Source: Campylobacteraceae bacterium (GTDB lineage: Bacteria > Campylobacterota > Campylobacteria > Campylobacterales > Sulfurovaceae). From it: 16,741 nucleotides of DNA. The translations under genes and the position numbers were made by a program. Location of the stretch: the NCBI GenBank assembly GCA_027081065.1, contig JALWLW010000063.1:1-16741 (forward strand), written 5' to 3'. Each line of letters begins with the position of its first letter. Within the stretch, counting starts at the first letter, position 1. Under the pieces are notes generated by a model. It searched no databases, was not told the origin of the DNA, and saw only the letters and a list, made by a program, of their open reading frames with translations. Positions 12,669-16,741 of the stretch are shown in pieces.

Positions 12669-13258
12669 TAGATTTAGTAGTAAGTGTAGCACGAGAGTTT
12701 GGGTATTTAGGTATTTTTATAATGATGTTTTTAGAGAGTACTTTTTTCCCTTTCCCTTCAGAAGTAGCGATGATACCAGCAGGAATATTGGCAGCAAAAT
12801 CTGAAATGAATTTATTGGTTGCCATATTGGTAGGGACAATGGGTTCTTTGATGGGTGCTCTGTTTAATTATTATTTGGCTAAAAAGTATGGACGTGTAGG
12901 GGTTTTAAAATTTGGAAAATATTTTTTCTTTAATGAAAAAAAGTTACAAAAAATGGAGACTTTTTTTGTCAAGCATGGTGCTTTTTCTACTTTTTTTGCA
13001 AGACTCATTCCTGGTGTTCGGCAGTTGGTATCTCTACCAGCTGGATTATCTAAAATGAATTTAGGTCCTTTTACACTCTATACCACGTTAGGGGCTGGAC
13101 TTTGGGTAAGTGTATTGGCACTTTTAGGTTATGTTATTGGTGAGAATGAAGCTTTAGTTAAAGAATATTTACATCAAATAGTACTTGGAACATTAGGGTT
13201 TATTGTTTGTGCAAGTTTCCTCTATATCTATTTGAATAAAAGAGTAAAAAAGATATAA
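12656..13258 (+). CDS. DedA/VTT-domain inner-membrane protein
   Basis: A 200-residue polytopic membrane protein of the DedA (SNARE-associated, VTT) family. Members are proposed lipid flippases acting on undecaprenyl phosphate or phospholipids, and some behave as proton-dependent transporters. Motifs are the first re-entrant region ESTFFPFPSEV (27-37) and the second loop FARLIPGVRQLVSLPAG (114-130), which carries the functionally important arginines 115 and 122. Membrane segments lie at about 17-46, 52-75, 138-160 and 172-194, with the two re-entrant loops among them. The start overlaps the YigZ gene by 13 bases; GAAGAG a few bases upstream is a modest ribosome-binding site. It has no enzyme signature, and the exact lipid substrate cannot be read. 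Confidence 0.9.
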   Translation: MQEIVDLVVSVAREFGYLGIFIMMFLESTFFPFPSEVAMIPAGILAAKSEMNLLVAILVGTMGSLMGALFNYYLAKKYGRVGVLKFGKYFFFNEKKLQKMETFFVKHGAFSTFFARLIPGVRQLVSLPAGLSKMNLGPFTLYTTLGAGLWVSVLALLGYVIGENEALVKEYLHQIVLGTLGFIVCASFLYIYLNKRVKKI

Positions 13259-13259
13259 T
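13254..13259 (+). promoter_or_regulatory. -10 box of proA overlapping the dedA stop codon
   Basis: TATAAT at 13254-13259 includes the TAA stop of dedA (13256-13258). Transcription would start near 13266, leaving about 22 bases before the proA ATG. A GGGA ribosome-binding site lies ten bases before that ATG. No -35 is clear. proA could also be served by read-through from hemH. Confidence 0.5.
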
Positions 13260-13287
13260 AGAATTAAAAAATTGGGAATATCATTTT

Positions 13288-14520
13288 ATGAAAGAATTTT
13301 TAAAAAAAGCCAAAGCTTCTGCAATTAGGGTTGCAACTTTAGATGGAAAAACAAAAAACAGAATTTTAAATGAAATGGCAGATGCATTGGTAGCTAATAC
13401 AGATGTGATTGTAAATGAAAATTTAAAAGATATGGATGCTGGAAAGAAGAATAATTTAGATTCAGCTCTCCTAGATAGATTATTGTTAGATGAAGTAAGA
13501 GTAAAAGCCATTGCTAACTCTTTACGTGAGATTTCAATACTAAAAGAGCCTATTGGACGTATTCTTGAAGGTTGGGTGACTGATGATAATTTACGTATCG
13601 AAAAAGTATCTGTTCCTATTGGGGTGATTGGTGTTATTTATGAGTCACGTCCTAATGTAACTTCTGATGTTGCTGGATTATGTTTTAAAAGTGGAAATGT
13701 TGCCATTTTAAAAGGGGGAAAAGAAGCAGAGCATTCTAATCGAGCTATTGCTAAAGTCTTACAAGGGGTACTTGTTAGAAATGGTTTAGAGAAGGAGATT
13801 ATCTCTTTACTTCCAGACTCAACACGTGAAGGTGTGGCAAAACTGATTAAAGAAGATGGCTATGTAGACCTTATTGTTCCTCGTGGTGGTGAGGCTCTAA
13901 TTAAGTTTATTTCTAAAAATTCTTCTGTACCTGTAGTAAAACATGATAAAGGGTTGTGCCATACTTATATTCATCGTGATGCCAGTCATTCTAAGGCTTT
14001 AAATATAGCTGTTAATGCTAAATGTCAACGACCAGGGGTCTGTAATGCCATGGAGACTTTACTTTTGGATGAGCCTATTGCAAAAGTTTTATTACCAGGG
14101 TTATATAAAGCATTTGTAGATGCAGGAACAAAGTTAAAAGGTTGTGCAAAGACAAGAGAACATATTTTTATTGATCCAGCTACTGATAAAGATTATAATA
14201 CTGAGTATTTAGCCAATGAGTTAAATATTAAAATTGTTACAGGGATCGATGAGGCGATGGAACATATTATTCGTTATGGTTCTGGACATTCAGAAGCGAT
14301 TATTACTGAGAATTATGGGGCTGCTGAAAAATTTATGAATACCATAGATGCAGCTTGTGTTTATGTGAATGCTAGTACTCGTTTTACTGATGGTGGAGCA
14401 TTTGGTTTTGGAGCAGAGGTAGGTATCTCTACAAATAAACTTCATGCTCGTGGACCAATGGGAATTAATGAATTAACAACATATAAGTTTAAAGTTTATG
14501 GTAATGGTCAAGTTAGATAG
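13288..14520 (+). CDS. proA: Glutamate-5-semialdehyde dehydrogenase (gamma-glutamyl phosphate reductase)
   Basis: A 410-residue cytosolic enzyme, the second step of proline synthesis, reducing gamma-glutamyl phosphate with NADPH to glutamate-5-semialdehyde. Visible motifs are YESRPNVTSDVAGLCFKSGN (118-137), LKGGKEAEHSN (141-151), VPRGGEALI (197-205) and VKHDKGLCH (217-225). The catalytic Cys252 is in CQRPGVCNAMETLL. The C-terminal NASTRFTDGG, FGFGAEVGIST and HARGPMG segments are also present. The length is typical (about 415). proB, its usual partner, is not next to it. Its own -10 box overlaps the end of dedA. tamA follows after 27 bases without a clear terminator. Confidence 0.96.
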   Translation: MKEFLKKAKASAIRVATLDGKTKNRILNEMADALVANTDVIVNENLKDMDAGKKNNLDSALLDRLLLDEVRVKAIANSLREISILKEPIGRILEGWVTDDNLRIEKVSVPIGVIGVIYESRPNVTSDVAGLCFKSGNVAILKGGKEAEHSNRAIAKVLQGVLVRNGLEKEIISLLPDSTREGVAKLIKEDGYVDLIVPRGGEALIKFISKNSSVPVVKHDKGLCHTYIHRDASHSKALNIAVNAKCQRPGVCNAMETLLLDEPIAKVLLPGLYKAFVDAGTKLKGCAKTREHIFIDPATDKDYNTEYLANELNIKIVTGIDEAMEHIIRYGSGHSEAIITENYGAAEKFMNTIDAACVYVNASTRFTDGGAFGFGAEVGISTNKLHARGPMGINELTTYKFKVYGNGQVR

Positions 14521-14547
14521 AATAAGTTAGTAGAGAACTTAAGTAAT

Positions 14548-16293
14548 ATGAAATGCAGTATTTTAAAGTCTCTTTTAATTCTTATTTTTTCTTTCAATCT
14601 ACTTTTTGCTAAAAAATTAGATTCTGTTTTAACACCTATTATTTTTGAAGGTAATGAAGTAATCAGTACTTCTGAATTAGAAGATTTTATAGGTGTAAAA
14701 AAACCACCATTTTATGCTATTTGGCAAGATGAAGTCTCTAAAATAGATATTAAACTCCGTAGAAAATTAAATGAAAGTTTCACTCTATTTTATAAAAATG
14801 AAGGCTTTTATGATGCTAAAATTTCAAGTAAAATTATAAACAAAGGTATTGTAGTCACGATTCAAGAGAATCGACCAATTATGATTACTGAGATTAATTT
14901 ACAGAGTGATTTAGATATTTCTGAAGAATTTACTTTGGTTCAAGGAATACGTTTTAGAGCTAAAGAGTTTTCTGAAATGAAAAAAAAACTTCGTAAGAAA
15001 CTTCTTGAAGAGGGATATTGTAGTCCTAAGCTTGATACGAAAGCTTATTTGTCTTTAGAAAATTATTCAGCACGTATTGTAGTAAACTTGAAAAAAAAGA
15101 ATCTTTGTCATTTTGGTGAAATTAATATTTTGACAAATTCTCCTACCATGGACAATGATATTATACGTTCGAGGCTACATTTTGAAGAGGGTGATGTTTT
15201 TAATATTACAAAAATACAAGAGTCTTATGATGCATTATATGCTTTAGAGAGTTTTGATCAGTTAAATTTAGATTATAGTCGTAATTTATACAATAAAAAA
15301 CCTGTTGATATTAATTATAAAGAGATTCGCAAAAAGATTCACACGCGTATGGGTGTAGGTTACGCTACCAATTTAAAATTTCAGGCTAAGCTTTATACAG
15401 AGTATAAAAATTTTAAAGGAAATGGAAAAAAAATTCTTTTAAATGGACTCTACTCTAGTATTCAAAAGGTTGTTGAAAGTAGTTTGTTTGTGCCTTATGT
15501 ACTCTCAATTAATGGTTATCATTTTGATTTTCAAAACTCTTTAGGTTATGCTGAAGAAGCTGATATTCATGATTTTGATGAAAGGGTACTCTATGACAAG
15601 TTTTATTTGTCGCATTCGAGTTCAGAATGGTATAACAGTTTAGGCATTGGTCTTGAAGAAATTACGACTTTAAATACTTTGACAAATAATCGAACAGATT
15701 TTTTAATCTATCCATTTATGAGGCTTATTTATGATAAACGAGATTCAAAGTTAAATCCTAAAAATGGTCTCTATTTTATGCATAAAATGGAGTATGGATT
15801 GTCTTACTCAGCTAAAAGTACTTCATATTTAAAATATTTAGAGGAGTTACGACTAATTTATACACCTTTTTATGATATTACTTTTTCGTCTGTTGGGCGT
15901 ATAGGTTCGATTAAGGTCTATGAAAACAAGTTGCCTGAGTCTAAAAAATTTTTTGCAGGAGGTGCTTTTTCTAATAGAGCTTATGGCTATGAACGCATTG
16001 GAATTACAGAATCAGCAACGACAGATACGAAGTTAGGAGGTTTTACTTTAGCGAATTTAAGTCTAGAAGCAAATTTTCCATTATATAAAAATTTTAGAGG
16101 GGCAATCTTTACTGATAATACAATGATATCTGATAATCAAGGAATTTGGGAGTTTTCTAATAAAGTACTCACCTCTGTTGGTTTAGGATTTCGCTATTTA
16201 ACACCTCTTGGACCTTTTAAAATTGATATGGGTATTAATGTTCAAAATAGTGATGAAAAAGCGATTCACTTTCAAGTAGGACAATCATTTTGA
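14548..16293 (+). CDS. tamA: TamA/BamA-family outer-membrane protein (POTRA plus beta barrel)
   Basis: A 581-residue Omp85-family protein, the outer-membrane half of the TamA-TamB machine, implicated in autotransporter assembly and phospholipid transport to the outer membrane. The Sec signal peptide is about 1-21, ending LLFA. POTRA-like repeats occupy about 22-262, with three units likely, seen as recurring strand-helix-helix-strand segments around TPIIFEGNEVISTSELEDF, ITEINLQSD and FGEINILTN. The 16-strand barrel follows, with the family patterns YDKRDSKLNPKNGLYF, FFAGGAFSNRAYGYERIG (the L6 loop region, here RAYGY in place of the usual VRGY) and GLGFRYLTPLGPFKIDMG. It ends in the terminal Phe of QVGQSF, the barrel-targeting signal. 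It is shorter than BamA. The ribosome-binding site is poor. The stop overlaps tamB. Confidence 0.9.
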   Translation: MKCSILKSLLILIFSFNLLFAKKLDSVLTPIIFEGNEVISTSELEDFIGVKKPPFYAIWQDEVSKIDIKLRRKLNESFTLFYKNEGFYDAKISSKIINKGIVVTIQENRPIMITEINLQSDLDISEEFTLVQGIRFRAKEFSEMKKKLRKKLLEEGYCSPKLDTKAYLSLENYSARIVVNLKKKNLCHFGEINILTNSPTMDNDIIRSRLHFEEGDVFNITKIQESYDALYALESFDQLNLDYSRNLYNKKPVDINYKEIRKKIHTRMGVGYATNLKFQAKLYTEYKNFKGNGKKILLNGLYSSIQKVVESSLFVPYVLSINGYHFDFQNSLGYAEEADIHDFDERVLYDKFYLSHSSSEWYNSLGIGLEEITTLNTLTNNRTDFLIYPFMRLIYDKRDSKLNPKNGLYFMHKMEYGLSYSAKSTSYLKYLEELRLIYTPFYDITFSSVGRIGSIKVYENKLPESKKFFAGGAFSNRAYGYERIGITESATTDTKLGGFTLANLSLEANFPLYKNFRGAIFTDNTMISDNQGIWEFSNKVLTSVGLGFRYLTPLGPFKIDMGINVQNSDEKAIHFQVGQSF

Positions 16294-16741
16294 TACGTTT
16301 TATCTATTGGCTAATCGTTATGGTTGAAGTTTTATTGCTTTTGTTAGCACTGTTGCTTTTTATCATAACTGACTCACGTACGATTGCCTATTTAGCTAAA
16401 ACAACCATGGAGTCCTCTGATTTAACTTATGAGCATTTTGAAGGAAATCTTTTTGATGGTTTAGAGATAAAAAAACTTAAATATAAAAATAAGCCTTTAT
16501 TCTCTTCAGCTTTAATTTATTGGAATCCTTTACGACTTACTCACAATCAAATTAAAGTAACAAAATTGAATGTAGAAGGCATTGAATTAAATAATATTAT
16601 GACAATGGTTGAGGAGTTTAAATCAGACTCTTCTACAGGAGCATTGCCTTTAGCATTTGATATTGTTCTTGATAGTTCTCATTTTGATATTAATCCTTAT
16701 ATTTTTGAAGGTGTAAAATTCTCTTCATTTGTATTTGATAT
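16290..16741 (+). CDS. tamB: TamB (AsmA-like translocation component), N-terminal part, runs off the window
   Basis: The first 150 codons of a long protein. MIRFIYWLIVMVEVLLLLLA has an N-terminal signal-anchor helix at about 3-26, then TDSRTIAYLAK and a region of repeated short strands (YEHFEGNLFDGLEIKKLKYK, LRLTHNQIKVTKLNVEGIEL) of the kind seen in AsmA/TamB proteins, which form a periplasm-spanning beta-taco groove. The start is TTG at 16290-16292, sharing bases with the tamA stop TGA (TTGA). AGGA at 16278-16281 lies eight bases before it, which decides the start; the next in-frame ATG is 16320. The gene pair suggests the usual TamA-TamB partnership bridging inner and outer membranes. The frame stays open to the window end, so full length is unknown. 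Confidence 0.85.
   Translation, partial: MIRFIYWLIVMVEVLLLLLALLLFIITDSRTIAYLAKTTMESSDLTYEHFEGNLFDGLEIKKLKYKNKPLFSSALIYWNPLRLTHNQIKVTKLNVEGIELNNIMTMVEEFKSDSSTGALPLAFDIVLDSSHFDINPYIFEGVKFSSFVFD

Noticed and set aside
1..16741. CRISPR array, restriction-modification, toxin-antitoxin or other defence system
   Set aside because: No regularly spaced repeats and no recognisable nuclease, methylase or toxin-antitoxin pair. Almost all genes are housekeeping or envelope functions.

Overview
This AT-rich window looks like chromosome of a Campylobacterota (epsilonproteobacterial) bacterium, plausibly a free-living Sulfurimonas- or Sulfurovum-like lineage. The evidence is AcnB-type aconitase, a small c553-like cytochrome, the polyprenyl synthase-hemA pair known from Helicobacter and Campylobacter, compact genes with many stop/start overlaps, and promoters that are mostly a TATAAT-like -10 with little -35. 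There is no rRNA, tRNA, CRISPR array, insertion sequence or integrase. I see ordinary core chromosome with a few unusual genes, not a mobile island.

Left part (1-4234): the 3' end of acnB converges on a periplasmic cytochrome c gene across a pair of hairpins. A 268-base divergent region with a striking 11-bp inverted repeat follows. Then come a polyprenyl diphosphate synthase and hemA (first step of C5 haem synthesis), overlapping by one base, followed by convergent yqeY. yqeY and a small unknown gene diverge from a symmetric double -10 box.

Middle (4309-11031): a rightward cluster encodes a membrane-anchored TPR protein, a 72-residue cysteine-pair protein and a PAS-like/GGDEF diguanylate cyclase. 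Its 3' end overlaps convergent pdxA (vitamin B6) by 19 bp. Leftward genes continue with pdxA, an unassigned FAD oxidoreductase, and a Gph-type HAD phosphatase starting at TTG. Divergent from the phosphatase is a Tat-exported superoxide-reductase-like protein. A ClpP-fold serine protease and a YbgC thioesterase form a second leftward unit.

Right part (11164-16741): hemH (ferrochelatase), a YigZ/IMPACT protein and a DedA membrane protein overlap one another. proA (proline synthesis) follows from a promoter that overlaps the dedA stop codon. tamA and the start of tamB (outer-membrane assembly and lipid transport) end the window; the tamB start is a TTG overlapping the tamA stop.

The observations most worth a second look are the Tat-exported superoxide-reductase-like protein with a shifted active-site glutamate, the stand-alone ClpP-like protease with a lysine-rich tail, the face-to-face inverted repeat upstream of the cytochrome gene, and two genes (the unknown at 3968 and hemH) whose -10 boxes are placed as expected for leaderless mRNAs. 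I found no convincing undescribed multi-gene system.
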